A stretch of DNA of 64,000 bases from an uncultured Bacteroidota bacterium (GTDB taxonomy: Bacteria; Bacteroidota; Bacteroidia; Flavobacteriales; Flavobacteriaceae): positions 1-64,000 of the forward strand of contig CAIWKX010000115.1 of the NCBI GenBank assembly GCA_903913315.1, given 5' to 3'. The notes beneath the pieces were generated by a model. It was not told the origin of the DNA, did no database searches, and was given only the letters and a program-made list of their open reading frames with translations. Positions 31,387-41,392 of this stretch are shown in pieces. The number at the start of each line of letters is the position of its first letter. Positions within the stretch are counted from its first letter, which is position 1. The position numbers and the translations under genes were made by a program.

Positions 31387-33405
31387 ATGAAGAATATTAA
31401 AATTACTCTTTTGGCGGCAACGGTGCTCTTAGCATCATGCAACAAAAAACAGGAACTTGTTTCGGGTATTACTAAAAAGAATATGGATACTATTGCCAAA
31501 CCAGGCGATAATTTTCAAGAATATGTAAATGGAGCATGGTTAAAAAACAACAAAATTCCAGCAGATAAATCATCTTATGGCTCATTTGATATGTTGTATG
31601 ACCAATCTCAAAAAGATGTTAAAGCCATTATTGAAGAAGCTTCTAAAGGAAGTTTTGCTAACGGTAGTGACCAACAAAAAATTGGCGATTACTATGCGTC
31701 GTATATTAATAGAAAAGAGCGTGATGCCAAAGGAATTACGCCTATTCAACCAGAATTAAAAAACATTGATGCCATAGCTAATTATACTGACTTGGCAGCT
31801 TATTTTGGAAAAGCAAACAGAACGGGTGTTGCTATTCCATTTGCTATTTCGGTAAATCAGGATTATAAAAATCCGAATGAGTACACTTTAATGACTTGGC
31901 AAAGCGGTCTTGGGCTGCCGGAAAGAGAATATTACCTTCAGACGGATGCTAAAATGACGGATGTTCGTAAAAAGTATTTAGCTCATATTGAAAAAATGTT
32001 GAGGTTAACAGGAATGCCAACGCCTGCCGAAAGTGCAGCTAAAATCATGGCGTTAGAAACGACAATGGCGAAAGCACAAATGACAAAAGAAGATACTCGT
32101 GAGACGGCAAAATTATATAATAAGTATGCGATTGGGGATTTAAAAACTTTAATGCCCGATTTTGATTGGAATGCAATGCTTAAAAATTCGGGTATTGAAA
32201 ATCAAAAGATTTTGGTAGTATCTCAAGTGGAGTATACTAAAAGCTTGAACGGAATTATTAAAAGTACGCCGATAGATACTTGGAAAACCTACTTAAAATG
32301 GAGTTTGATTAACAATGGAGCTAGTCATTTGACAACGGAGTTAGATAAAGCAAACTTTGAGTTTTATGGTAAAACACTTTATGGTACAGAGAAACAAGAA
32401 GATGACTGGAAACGTGCTGTTAACTCTGTAAACGGAAGTTTAGGGGAGATGGTAGGGAAAGTATATGTTGCTAAACATTTTTCGCCAGAAGCAAAAGAAC
32501 GTATGGTAGGAATGGTTAAAAACCTATTGAAAGCTTATGCAGAAAGTATTAAGAAATTAGATTGGATGAGTGAAGCTACTAAAAAACAAGCATTGCAAAA
32601 AGTAGATAAATTCATGATTAAGATTGGTTATCCTGATAAATGGAGAGATTATTCTAGTTTGAAAGTGGTTAAAAATGATTTGTATGGGAATGCTGAAAGA
32701 GCTACCGAATTTGAATACAACCGTTTGTTACACAAATTAGGAAAACCAGTAGACCGAACAGAATGGGGAATGACACCACAAACAGTAAATGCTTATTATA
32801 ATCCATCATTGAATGAAATTGTTTTTCCTGCCGCGATATTGCAACCTCCTTTCTTTAATTTGAATGCTGATGATGCCGTAAATTATGGCGGAATTGGAGC
32901 TGTTATTGGTCATGAAATTGGTCACGGATTTGATGACCAAGGCGCTACATTTGATGGTGATGGTGTAATGAGAAACTGGTGGACTCCAGAGGATTTAACT
33001 AAATTTAAAGCAAAAACAGAAGCTTTAGTTGCGCAATATAGCGGTTTCAAAGCATTTCCTGATTTGAATGTAAATGGTGCTTTTACTTTGGGTGAAAACA
33101 TCGGCGACTTAGGTGGATTGAGTATTGCTATTAAAGCGTATAAAATGAGTTTAAATGGAAAAGAAGCGACTGTGATGGATGGTTATACCGGAATGCAACG
33201 TGTTTTCTTAGGTTGGGGACAAGTTTGGTTGGATAAACAAAGAGAAGAAGCTATGCGAAGTCAAATTGCTGGCGACCCACACTCACCTGCTAAATTCCGT
33301 ATTAATGGAGTGGTTCGTAATGTTCCAGAATTTTATGAAGCATTTAAAATTAAGCCAACAGATTCTTTATACTTAGCTCCTGAAAAGAGAGTTAAAATTT
33401 GGTAA
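31387..33405 (+). CDS. M13-family metallopeptidase (neprilysin-like) lipoprotein
   Basis: VIGHEIGHGFDDQG (HExxH), GENIGDLGGLSIAIKAYK. Confidence 0.95.
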   Translation: MKNIKITLLAATVLLASCNKKQELVSGITKKNMDTIAKPGDNFQEYVNGAWLKNNKIPADKSSYGSFDMLYDQSQKDVKAIIEEASKGSFANGSDQQKIGDYYASYINRKERDAKGITPIQPELKNIDAIANYTDLAAYFGKANRTGVAIPFAISVNQDYKNPNEYTLMTWQSGLGLPEREYYLQTDAKMTDVRKKYLAHIEKMLRLTGMPTPAESAAKIMALETTMAKAQMTKEDTRETAKLYNKYAIGDLKTLMPDFDWNAMLKNSGIENQKILVVSQVEYTKSLNGIIKSTPIDTWKTYLKWSLINNGASHLTTELDKANFEFYGKTLYGTEKQEDDWKRAVNSVNGSLGEMVGKVYVAKHFSPEAKERMVGMVKNLLKAYAESIKKLDWMSEATKKQALQKVDKFMIKIGYPDKWRDYSSLKVVKNDLYGNAERATEFEYNRLLHKLGKPVDRTEWGMTPQTVNAYYNPSLNEIVFPAAILQPPFFNLNADDAVNYGGIGAVIGHEIGHGFDDQGATFDGDGVMRNWWTPEDLTKFKAKTEALVAQYSGFKAFPDLNVNGAFTLGENIGDLGGLSIAIKAYKMSLNGKEATVMDGYTGMQRVFLGWGQVWLDKQREEAMRSQIAGDPHSPAKFRINGVVRNVPEFYEAFKIKPTDSLYLAPEKRVKIW

Positions 33406-33420
33406 TTTATTGAAGTTTAT

Positions 33421-33451
33421 AAAAAGCCCAACATTACTGTTGGGTTTTTTT
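33421..33451 (+). terminator. Intrinsic terminator
   Basis: aaaaagcccaacattactgttgggttttttt. Confidence 0.8.
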
Positions 33452-33499
33452 GTTACAAATTTTATTGACTAGGATTTATTCTGTAGTGTATCGAAAACA

Positions 33500-33533
33500 A
33501 AAAACCTCGCTTCTTAATTGTAGCGAGGTTTTG
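33500..33533. terminator. Intrinsic terminator for pyk (minus strand)
   Basis: aaaaacctcgcttcttaattgtagcgaggttttg. Confidence 0.75.
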
Positions 33534-33551
33534 TATATTATGAAATAGAGA

Positions 33552-34982
33552 CTATTCTATCTCTGAAATCCTCAATGTATTTACCATACCTTTTGAAACA
33601 ACGGGCATAGCCGCAAGGTTAATTAACATGTCACCTTTTTTAACATAGCCATTTTCTTTTGCAATTTGGTTGATGTCTTCAACTGTATCATCTGTACTTA
33701 CAAATTTATCATAGAAGAAAGCATTTACACCCCAAAGCAAATTCAACTGCGTTAAAATTCTTCGGTTAGAAGTATAAACCAAAATATGTGCCGAAGGTCT
33801 CCAAGCCGAAATTTGGAAAGCAGTATAACCACTATTTGTCAAAGTAGAAATAGCTTTGGCCTTAATATCATTAGCCATAGTAGCCGCATGATAACAAATG
33901 GATTTAGTTATAAAACGTTTGGTTCTAACATGAGGTGGGTTTTGTGGAACAGTAATTAATGGAGAATCCTCCACTGCTTCAATAATTTGAGTCATTTTTT
34001 CAATCACTTGAACAGGATAATTACCAACTGAGGTCTCTCCAGACAACATAACTGCATCTGCACCATCCATTACTGAGTTGGCAACGTCATTTACTTCAGC
34101 ACGAGTTGGTGTTAAACTAGTAATCATAGTTTCCATCATTTGTGTGGCCACGATTACAGGAATACGAGCTGTTTTAGCTCTATGAATTAATTTCTTTTGA
34201 ATCAATGGCACTTCGTGTGCTGGAATTTCAACGCCAAGGTCACCACGAGCCACCATCAAACCATCACAGAAAGCTACAATTTTATCTATATTTTCTACTG
34301 CTTCTGGTTTTTCAATTTTAGCTATTATCGGAATTTTATGATCAGAATGTTTAGCAATTAAATCTTGCAATTCTTCTAAATCGGCAGGAGTTCTTACAAA
34401 GGAAAGCGCAATCCAATCTACATTTTGCTCAATGGCAAAAATAGCATCTTTAATGTCTTTAGTAGTAAGTGCTGGTAAAGAAACTTTAGTATTAGGTAAG
34501 TTTACTCCTTTTTTAGATTTTAATGGACCTCCTTGAATAACTTTACAAACAACTTCTGTAGTACCGTTAGTTTCTAAAGCTTCAAACATTAATTTTCCAT
34601 CGTCTAGAAGGATTTTTTCGCCTGGTTTCACATCTCTTGGAAACTCAAGATAGTTCATATAAACTCTATCTTTTGTGCCAGGAACATCTTCCGCTGTTTG
34701 AAATGTAATAATATCACCTGGATTAACCACTACATCTTCTTTCATTACACCTACACGAAGTTTTGGCCCTTGTAAATCTGCTAAAATAGCTGTGGTGTAA
34801 TTATTTTCGTGATTTAACTCTCTAATGATATCGATTCGTTCTTTGACATCAGTATAATCTGCGTGAGAAAAATTAATACGGAATACATTTACTCCAGCAT
34901 CAATCATGGCTTTAATTACTTCTTTTGAACTACAAGCTGGACCTAATGTGGCTACAATTTTAGTCTTTTTTCTTGTTGGCAT
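33552..34982 (-). CDS. pyk: Pyruvate kinase
   Basis: KIVATLGPACSS, DGLMVARGDLGVEIP, DGADAVMLSGETSVGNYP. Confidence 0.97.
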   Translation of the reverse strand: MPTRKKTKIVATLGPACSSKEVIKAMIDAGVNVFRINFSHADYTDVKERIDIIRELNHENNYTTAILADLQGPKLRVGVMKEDVVVNPGDIITFQTAEDVPGTKDRVYMNYLEFPRDVKPGEKILLDDGKLMFEALETNGTTEVVCKVIQGGPLKSKKGVNLPNTKVSLPALTTKDIKDAIFAIEQNVDWIALSFVRTPADLEELQDLIAKHSDHKIPIIAKIEKPEAVENIDKIVAFCDGLMVARGDLGVEIPAHEVPLIQKKLIHRAKTARIPVIVATQMMETMITSLTPTRAEVNDVANSVMDGADAVMLSGETSVGNYPVQVIEKMTQIIEAVEDSPLITVPQNPPHVRTKRFITKSICYHAATMANDIKAKAISTLTNSGYTAFQISAWRPSAHILVYTSNRRILTQLNLLWGVNAFFYDKFVSTDDTVEDINQIAKENGYVKKGDMLINLAAMPVVSKGMVNTLRISEIE

Positions 34983-34986
34983 TTTA

Positions 34987-35475
34987 TTAAAATATTAAAT
35001 TATTTTTAGATTTTATTTTGTCCTTATCGACAGTATAAACCAAGGTTATTCCATCAACAGCACTTATTTTAGATACAACTTCAGTTAGGTCGATTTCATT
35101 GGCAGCATTTTCAATTTTCAAAAAGAAATCAACTTTTTTATATTCAGGCAGCAGGTAAGCCAAGGATGAAAATGAGTTTTTTGAATTAGAAAACAAATCA
35201 ATAGTTATGTTGTTTTCTGTTCCTAGGACTACATTTTTATTTTGAACTAAATCCCAAGTAATGACTTTTTCAATGTCTTTATAAGTAAATCGCGCAAAAG
35301 AAGTTTGTCCTTCCTTTACTTTGGATTGAATATCCAATTCGCTTTTATGCAATTGAATTTCGATATCCCGATTTAAAAAATAAGCCAATCGATAATCTTC
35401 TAGCGAAGTATGAATAGCGATAATGTGATAATCATCCTCTTCAAAATCTTCAATATATATTTTATGGACAGCCAT
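34987..35475 (-). CDS. IPExxxVDY family protein
   Basis: LLPEYKKVDFFLKI matches the family motif; position next to pyk. Confidence 0.8.
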   Translation of the reverse strand: MAVHKIYIEDFEEDDYHIIAIHTSLEDYRLAYFLNRDIEIQLHKSELDIQSKVKEGQTSFARFTYKDIEKVITWDLVQNKNVVLGTENNITIDLFSNSKNSFSSLAYLLPEYKKVDFFLKIENAANEIDLTEVVSKISAVDGITLVYTVDKDKIKSKNNLIF

Positions 35476-35588
35476 TTATTGCCAAAATAAGTTGTAAATA
35501 TAAGATTTATAAGGAACAAAACACAGTCCCAATATTAGATTAACGTTATTTTATAAACGAAAACGTTGTAGTTTTTTATGAAAATGAA

Positions 35589-36332
35589 TTATATTTTGTT
35601 AATTTTTTCTTGAAATGCAAAATAGGCACGTTTTGCCGCAATTTCTTCTGCTTTCTTTTTAGAAGTTGCTCTTGATTTGGCAATTACTTTTTCATCAATA
35701 CTCAATTTTACACCAAAATATTTCTGACCATCGTTTCCATTATCGTCAAAAACGTCAAAGTAGAATTGTTTTTTCTCTTTTTGACACCATTCAATAACCA
35801 AACTTTTATAACTAATTACTTTTCCTTCTAGACGAGCAATATTCACATAAGGAAGAATCACTTTTTTTCGGATAAAATCTTCACAGCCAACATAGCCTTT
35901 GTCAAGAAATATTGCGCCAACCAAGGCTTCAAAAATATTACCATGAATGTTTTCTCCAAAATGAGATGAAGGTACTTTACTATCTACTAAATCCACCAAG
36001 TTCAAATCGCGACCTAATTCATTTAAATGTTCTCTGCTGACAATTTTTGAACGCATTTTGGTCAAATAACCTTCATCTCCAAGCGGAGCTTCTTTATATA
36101 AATGAGCGGCAATTACAGAACTTAACATTGAATCCCCAAGAAACTCTAGTCGTTCATAATTCAAAGGATTTCCCTCTTCATCGGTTTTATTTGATGACCT
36201 ATGAGTGAATGCTTTTTCGTAATATCTTATGTTGGTAGTTTTAAAACCAATAATCTTTTCAACAGCAGCAAAAAAATTCCCGCCTTCTATAGGACGGGAA
36301 TTTCTGAAAAATATTTTGTTAAGTAATCGCAT
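35589..36332 (-). CDS. rnc: Ribonuclease III
   Basis: NYERLEFLGDSMLSSVIA signature, C-terminal dsRBD. Confidence 0.95.
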   Translation of the reverse strand: MRLLNKIFFRNSRPIEGGNFFAAVEKIIGFKTTNIRYYEKAFTHRSSNKTDEEGNPLNYERLEFLGDSMLSSVIAAHLYKEAPLGDEGYLTKMRSKIVSREHLNELGRDLNLVDLVDSKVPSSHFGENIHGNIFEALVGAIFLDKGYVGCEDFIRKKVILPYVNIARLEGKVISYKSLVIEWCQKEKKQFYFDVFDDNGNDGQKYFGVKLSIDEKVIAKSRATSKKKAEEIAAKRAYFAFQEKINKI

Positions 36333-36338
36333 GAAAAC

Positions 36339-37592
36339 TTATTCTTCTAATTTTTTAAACAAAACGCAAGCATTGTGCCCACCAAAACCAAAAGTGTTAC
36401 TCATAGCAACTTTGATATCTCTTTTTTGAGGTTTGTTGAGTGTTAAATTCAATGAAGGATCAATATTTTCATCAACAGTGGTATGATTAATTGTTGGAGG
36501 AACTATGCCGTGTTGCATAGCTAAAATAACAGCAATCGATTCAATAGCGCCAGCAGCTCCAAGCAAGTGACCAGTCATTGATTTAGTGGAATTGATGTTG
36601 ATGTTTTTAGCATGAGCACCAAAAACATGACTAATCGCTTTCAATTCAGCAACATCACCAAGAGGAGTTGAAGTTCCATGAGTATTAATGTGATCGACCA
36701 TATCTGGAGTCATTCCTGCATCTCGCAGCGTATTTTCCATTACCGCAATTACGCCAATTCCTTCTGGGTGTGGAGCGGTTAAGTGATACGCATCAGATGA
36801 CATTCCACCACCACCTAACTCGCAATAGATTTTTGCACCTCGCGCCTTAGCATGTTCATATTCTTCTAATACAATAGCTCCCGAGCCTTCACCAAGAACA
36901 AATCCGTCACGAGTAGCATCAAAGGGACGTGAAGCCGTTTCAGGACTTTCGTTTCTAGTGGATAAGGCATGCATCGAGTTGAATCCACCCATTCCTGCAA
37001 TAGTTACAGCGGCTTCAGAGCCTCCGGTAACAATAACGTCACACATTCCTAATCGGATATAGTTAAAAGCATCAATCATAGCATTAGCGGAGGATGCACA
37101 AGCAGAAACAGTAGTATAATTTGGACCCATATACCCATTTCTCATAGAAATATGAGCAGGAGCAATATCTGCAATCATTTTTGGAATAAAGAAAGGATTG
37201 AACTTTGGCGTTCCATCCCCTTTGGCATAATACATCACTTCTTCTTGAAAAGTTTCTAATCCGCCAATTCCAGCACCCCAAATAACACCCACTCTGTGTT
37301 TATTCACATTGTCATTCGTAATTCCAGCGTCTTTGATAGCTTCATCACTAGAGGCAATGGCATAATGGGAAAATTTATCTAATCGGCGTGATTCTTTACG
37401 ATCCATGTAATCTTCAATATTGAAGTTTTTAACTTCGCAAGCAAATTTTGTTTTATGCTTTTCTGTATCGTAATACGTTATCGGAGCAGCACCGCTTTTG
37501 CCATTTACTAAACCATCCCAATACTCTTGAATGGAATTACCGATGGGAGTTAATGCTCCAAGACCAGTTACAACAACACGCTTTAATTGCAT
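36339..37592 (-). CDS. fabF: Beta-ketoacyl-ACP synthase II
   Basis: VSACASSANAMIDA active-site Cys; NTFGFGGHNACVLFKK. Confidence 0.96.
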   Translation of the reverse strand: MQLKRVVVTGLGALTPIGNSIQEYWDGLVNGKSGAAPITYYDTEKHKTKFACEVKNFNIEDYMDRKESRRLDKFSHYAIASSDEAIKDAGITNDNVNKHRVGVIWGAGIGGLETFQEEVMYYAKGDGTPKFNPFFIPKMIADIAPAHISMRNGYMGPNYTTVSACASSANAMIDAFNYIRLGMCDVIVTGGSEAAVTIAGMGGFNSMHALSTRNESPETASRPFDATRDGFVLGEGSGAIVLEEYEHAKARGAKIYCELGGGGMSSDAYHLTAPHPEGIGVIAVMENTLRDAGMTPDMVDHINTHGTSTPLGDVAELKAISHVFGAHAKNININSTKSMTGHLLGAAGAIESIAVILAMQHGIVPPTINHTTVDENIDPSLNLTLNKPQKRDIKVAMSNTFGFGGHNACVLFKKLEE

Positions 37593-37729
37593 ATAATTTT
37601 TTTTAAATATCGTTTAAACAAATAATACCCTACTATCTTTATGTTATATAAGCTTAAAGAGACGAGGGTATTTCAATATAGTGTGATTGAAATTTCAATC
37701 AAAAATAGTCTAATTTTTTAAAAATAATA

Positions 37730-37762
37730 AAAACCCGTACACAAATATTGTATACGGGTTAT
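37730..37762. terminator. Intrinsic terminator downstream of acpP (minus strand)
   Basis: aaaacccgtacacaaatattgtatacgggtt. Confidence 0.7.
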
Positions 37763-37770
37763 TTATTTTA

Positions 37771-38007
37771 TTATTTTTTTGCTTCTTCGATGTAAGAAAT
37801 AGCTTGACCTACAGTAGCAATGTTTTCAGCTTGGTCGTCTGGAATTTGAATATCAAATTCTTTTTCGAACTCCATAATAAGCTCAACAGTGTCTAATGAA
37901 TCAGCTCCTAAATCGTTTGTGAAGCTTGCTTCTGTTACAACTTCATTCTCGTCAACGCCTAATTTGTCTACGATAATCGCTTTAACTCTTGATGCAATGT
38001 CTGACAT
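37771..38007 (-). CDS. acpP: Acyl carrier protein
   Basis: [20 protein letters not shown] phosphopantetheine motif. Confidence 0.97.
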   Translation of the reverse strand: MSDIASRVKAIIVDKLGVDENEVVTEASFTNDLGADSLDTVELIMEFEKEFDIQIPDDQAENIATVGQAISYIEEAKK

Positions 38008-38181
38008 AATCTTTAATTTTAAATTTTAATTGTTGGCAAAAATAAAAAACTTTATCTTAAAACCACCTTTTAGTTAATAAATGTGACCACGAAATTAAAA
38101 AAATTATTTTACAAAGACTTCATTTATATTATTTATTATCATTTATTATTCTTTTTTTTGCGTAATAAATATTACAACTAG

Positions 38182-38751
38182 ATGAAAAAAATAGTACTCT
38201 TCGCTTCTGGATCGGGTTCTAATGCCGAAAAAATTGTATTGCATTTCAAGACTAAAGAATTGGCTAAAGTGGTCGAAATTTTCACTAATAATCCAAATGC
38301 TAAAGTATTAGAAAGAGCTAAAAACTTAAATGTTCCCGCTCAAATTTTCAATAGACAAGAGCTAAATGAAGGAAAAGTTTTAGATAAACTAAAAGAAATA
38401 CAACCCGATTTGATTGTTTTAGCCGGATTTTTATGGAAATTTCCAGAGCATATCATCAAAGAATATCCTAATAAGATAATAAACATCCATCCAGCATTAT
38501 TGCCAAATTATGGTGGAAAAGGAATGTATGGAATGAATGTGCATCAATCCGTTTTAAATAATAAAGAAAAAGAAACTGGAATTACCATTCATTTTGTAAA
38601 TGAGCACTATGACGAAGGAGGAATCATCTTCCAAAAAGCAGTCAACATAGAAGATTGCCAAACAGCCGAAGAAATCGCAGATAAAATACACATTTTAGAA
38701 CATCATTTTTTTCCAGAAGTAATAGAAAAACTCATAACTCATAACTCATAA
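38182..38751 (+). CDS. purN: Phosphoribosylglycinamide formyltransferase
   Basis: FASGSGSNAEKIV, NIHPALLPNYGGKGMYG. Confidence 0.95.
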   Translation: MKKIVLFASGSGSNAEKIVLHFKTKELAKVVEIFTNNPNAKVLERAKNLNVPAQIFNRQELNEGKVLDKLKEIQPDLIVLAGFLWKFPEHIIKEYPNKIINIHPALLPNYGGKGMYGMNVHQSVLNNKEKETGITIHFVNEHYDEGGIIFQKAVNIEDCQTAEEIADKIHILEHHFFPEVIEKLITHNS

Positions 38752-38753
38752 CT

Positions 38754-39236
38754 TTGAACTCATATCAAGTCCACATCTACACCGACGGCGCAGCCAAAGG
38801 AAACCCCGGAAACGGAGGTTATGGCGTTGTCATGGAATTAGTAGGCACTCCCCATAAAAAAGAATTTTATGAAGGATTTCGCTTGACAACCAATAACAGA
38901 ATGGAACTTCTTGCTGTAATTGTTGGTTTAGAAAAACTCAAAAACCCAAACATGAAAGTGTTAGTGATTTCCGATTCTAAATATGTAGTGGATTCTGTGG
39001 AGAAAAAGTGGGTGTTGGGTTGGGAGAAAAAAGGATTTGTAAATCGAAAGAATTCCGATTTATGGAAACGATTCTTGAAAATTTACCGTCAACACCAAGT
39101 CGACTTTAAATGGATAAAAGGACACAACAATCATCCCCAAAACGAACGCTGTGATGAACTAGCAGTATATGCTTCAGGATTACCCAATTTATCGATAGAT
39201 GCTTTTTATGAAAATGAAGAATCCAAACTATTATAA
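38754..39236 (+). CDS. rnhA: Ribonuclease HI (TTG start)
   Basis: IYTDGAAKGNPGNGGYGVVM, NRMELLAVI, KGHNNHPQNERCDELA. Confidence 0.93.
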   Translation: MNSYQVHIYTDGAAKGNPGNGGYGVVMELVGTPHKKEFYEGFRLTTNNRMELLAVIVGLEKLKNPNMKVLVISDSKYVVDSVEKKWVLGWEKKGFVNRKNSDLWKRFLKIYRQHQVDFKWIKGHNNHPQNERCDELAVYASGLPNLSIDAFYENEESKLL

Positions 39237-39239
39237 TTT

Positions 39240-40091
39240 ATGAAGACCCTTACAACCACATTATTGTTACTTATTTCATTGGCTACAGTTGCTCAAGAAG
39301 CGGACTATTATACCAATAAAAACTTTCTTAAAACGTTAAATAATGATACTACTTATGTGTTTTTAAGAAAGAAAATAACCCAAGAGTATGTTCATTCTAG
39401 TCCAGGAAGCTGGGGCGAATTTGTAAAAGATGTAGACGAGGATATTAAAACCAAAGAGAAAGTAATCGCCTTTACATTTGATGCATGTGGAAGAGAAAAA
39501 GGTTTGGGTTTCGATCAAGAATTGATAAATTATTTGATCAAAGAAAATATTCCAGCTACATTATTTGTAACCGGTAGATGGATAGACGAACATTTTGATA
39601 CTTTTATGTCGATATCCAAAGAAAAAACATTTGAAATAGAAAACCACGGACTCAACCACAAACCATGTTCTATTGACGGCGAAAGTGAATATGGAATTCA
39701 TGGTACAGCTACCGTTGGTGATGCCTTTGATGAAATAGAAGCCAATGCGCGAAAAATAGAAGCGCTTACACATCATAAACCCAAATTCTATCGTTCGGCA
39801 ACCGCTTTTATTGATGAGGCTTGTGCTAAAATGGCACGACAATTACACATTCAAGCCATTAGTTTTCAAGTATTATCAGGAGATGCCGTTCCGTTTACGC
39901 CTGCTAATGAAATAGAAGAAAACGTTTTGAAAAACATCAAACCCGGCGCTATAGTTATTATGCACATGAACCACCCACAATGGAATACCTTTGAAGCCCT
40001 AGAAAAAATAATTCCAAAACTAAAAGCAGAAGGCTACCGCTTTGTGCAACTCAAAGACTTCCCTCTTTATAGTATAAAAGGGCAGGATTAG
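39240..40091 (+). CDS. Polysaccharide deacetylase family protein
   Basis: IAFTFDACGREKGLGFD (NodB-like Asp motif), H-x-x-N-H-like ENHGLNHKP. Confidence 0.85.
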   Translation: MKTLTTTLLLLISLATVAQEADYYTNKNFLKTLNNDTTYVFLRKKITQEYVHSSPGSWGEFVKDVDEDIKTKEKVIAFTFDACGREKGLGFDQELINYLIKENIPATLFVTGRWIDEHFDTFMSISKEKTFEIENHGLNHKPCSIDGESEYGIHGTATVGDAFDEIEANARKIEALTHHKPKFYRSATAFIDEACAKMARQLHIQAISFQVLSGDAVPFTPANEIEENVLKNIKPGAIVIMHMNHPQWNTFEALEKIIPKLKAEGYRFVQLKDFPLYSIKGQD

Positions 40092-40157
40092 ATCGCATTT
40101 ATTAGCAATACTATTTAAATAGGTAATGTATGGGTAGATTATTTAGGGTACCACAAC

Positions 40158-40256
40158 CATGCTTTATCCATGCTTTATCCATGCTTTATCCATGCTTTAT
40201 CCATGCTTTATCCATGCTTTATCCATGCTTTATCCATACACTATCCATACACTATG
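40158..40256. repeat. 11-bp minisatellite, nine units (7 perfect CATGCTTTATC + 2 CATACACTAT[C/G])
   Basis: Direct unit parsing 40158 to 40256. Confidence 0.97.
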
Positions 40257-40377
40257 GCCCGCCCTGACCCGTCCTAAAATAACTATACAAGTTATTAAAT
40301 AAATCCTATTTTAGTTATCTTTTGCAACTCTGAAACTTATAAACTATCTTTGCGCCTTCTAATTTGAAACCAAAAAA

Positions 40378-41301
40378 ATGAACAAACTTTTAATAGTAGG
40401 AACGGTTGCTTTTGATGCTATCGAAACTCCTTTTGGAAAAACTGATAAAATATTAGGTGGTGCTGGAACTTTTATTGGGTTATCGGCTAGCCATTTTAAA
40501 TTACAATCGGCTATTGTTTCGGTAGTAGGTGATGATTTTCCGCAAGAGTATTTGGATTTATTGACGGCAAGAAATATTGATATTTCAGGTCTTGAAGTGG
40601 TTAAAGGAGGGAAAACATTCTTCTGGAGTGGTAAATACCACAACGATATGAATTCAAGAGATACCTTGGCTACTGAATTAAATGTTTTGGCAGATTTCAA
40701 TCCCATTGTACCCGAAAACTTCAAAAATGCCGATGTAGTGATGTTAGGAAACTTACATCCATTAGTACAAACAGGTGTTTTAAATCAAATGACTGCCAAA
40801 CCAAAATTAGTGGTTTTGGACACGATGAACTTTTGGATGGACTGTGCTTTACCAGAATTGCTTGACGTAATCAAACGTGTTGATGTAATCACCATTAATG
40901 ATGAAGAAGCACGTCAGTTGTCTGGAGAATATTCTTTAGTGAAAGCGGCAGCTAAAATTCATACTATGGGACCAAGGTATGTCGTGATTAAAAAAGGAGA
41001 ACATGGCGCCTTAATTTTCCATAACGAACATATTTTCTTTGCACCAGCATTGCCATTGGCAGATGTTTATGATCCAACAGGAGCTGGAGATACTTTTGCT
41101 GGAGGATTTGCTGGATTCATCACACAACAAGGAGACATTTCTTTTGAGACAATGAAAACTGCGGTTATTCAAGGGTCCAACTTAGCGTCATTCTGTGTGG
41201 AGAAATTCGGAACAGAGCGAATGTTAGAATTAAAAGAATCAGAGGTGAAAAGCCGCTTGAAACAATTCAAGTCTTTAACACAATTTGATATAGAATTATA
41301 A
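40378..41301 (+). CDS. PfkB-family carbohydrate/nucleoside kinase
   Basis: YDPTGAGDTFAGGFAGF signature. Confidence 0.92.
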   Translation: MNKLLIVGTVAFDAIETPFGKTDKILGGAGTFIGLSASHFKLQSAIVSVVGDDFPQEYLDLLTARNIDISGLEVVKGGKTFFWSGKYHNDMNSRDTLATELNVLADFNPIVPENFKNADVVMLGNLHPLVQTGVLNQMTAKPKLVVLDTMNFWMDCALPELLDVIKRVDVITINDEEARQLSGEYSLVKAAAKIHTMGPRYVVIKKGEHGALIFHNEHIFFAPALPLADVYDPTGAGDTFAGGFAGFITQQGDISFETMKTAVIQGSNLASFCVEKFGTERMLELKESEVKSRLKQFKSLTQFDIEL

Positions 41302-41308
41302 TAACTTT

Positions 41309-41336
41309 ATGCCTCGAAATTTTCGGGGCATTTTTA
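41309..41336 (+). terminator. Intrinsic terminator
   Basis: atgcctcgaaattttcggggcattttta. Confidence 0.7.
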
Positions 41337-41352
41337 TTTACATTAACAATAC

Positions 41353-41372
41353 GGACAAGTCGCGACTTGTCC
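41353..41372. repeat. Perfect 20-bp palindrome GGACAAGTCGCGACTTGTCC
   Basis: Self-complementary over all 20 nt. Confidence 0.97.
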
Positions 41373-41392
41373 CTAACAACACAACAATTACA

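Noticed and set aside
41309-41392. N-terminal extension of the PurF-like ORF
   Set aside because: The upstream ATG lies inside the terminator of the kinase gene and the extension spans the palindrome; MSDAIKHECG at 41393 is the credible start.
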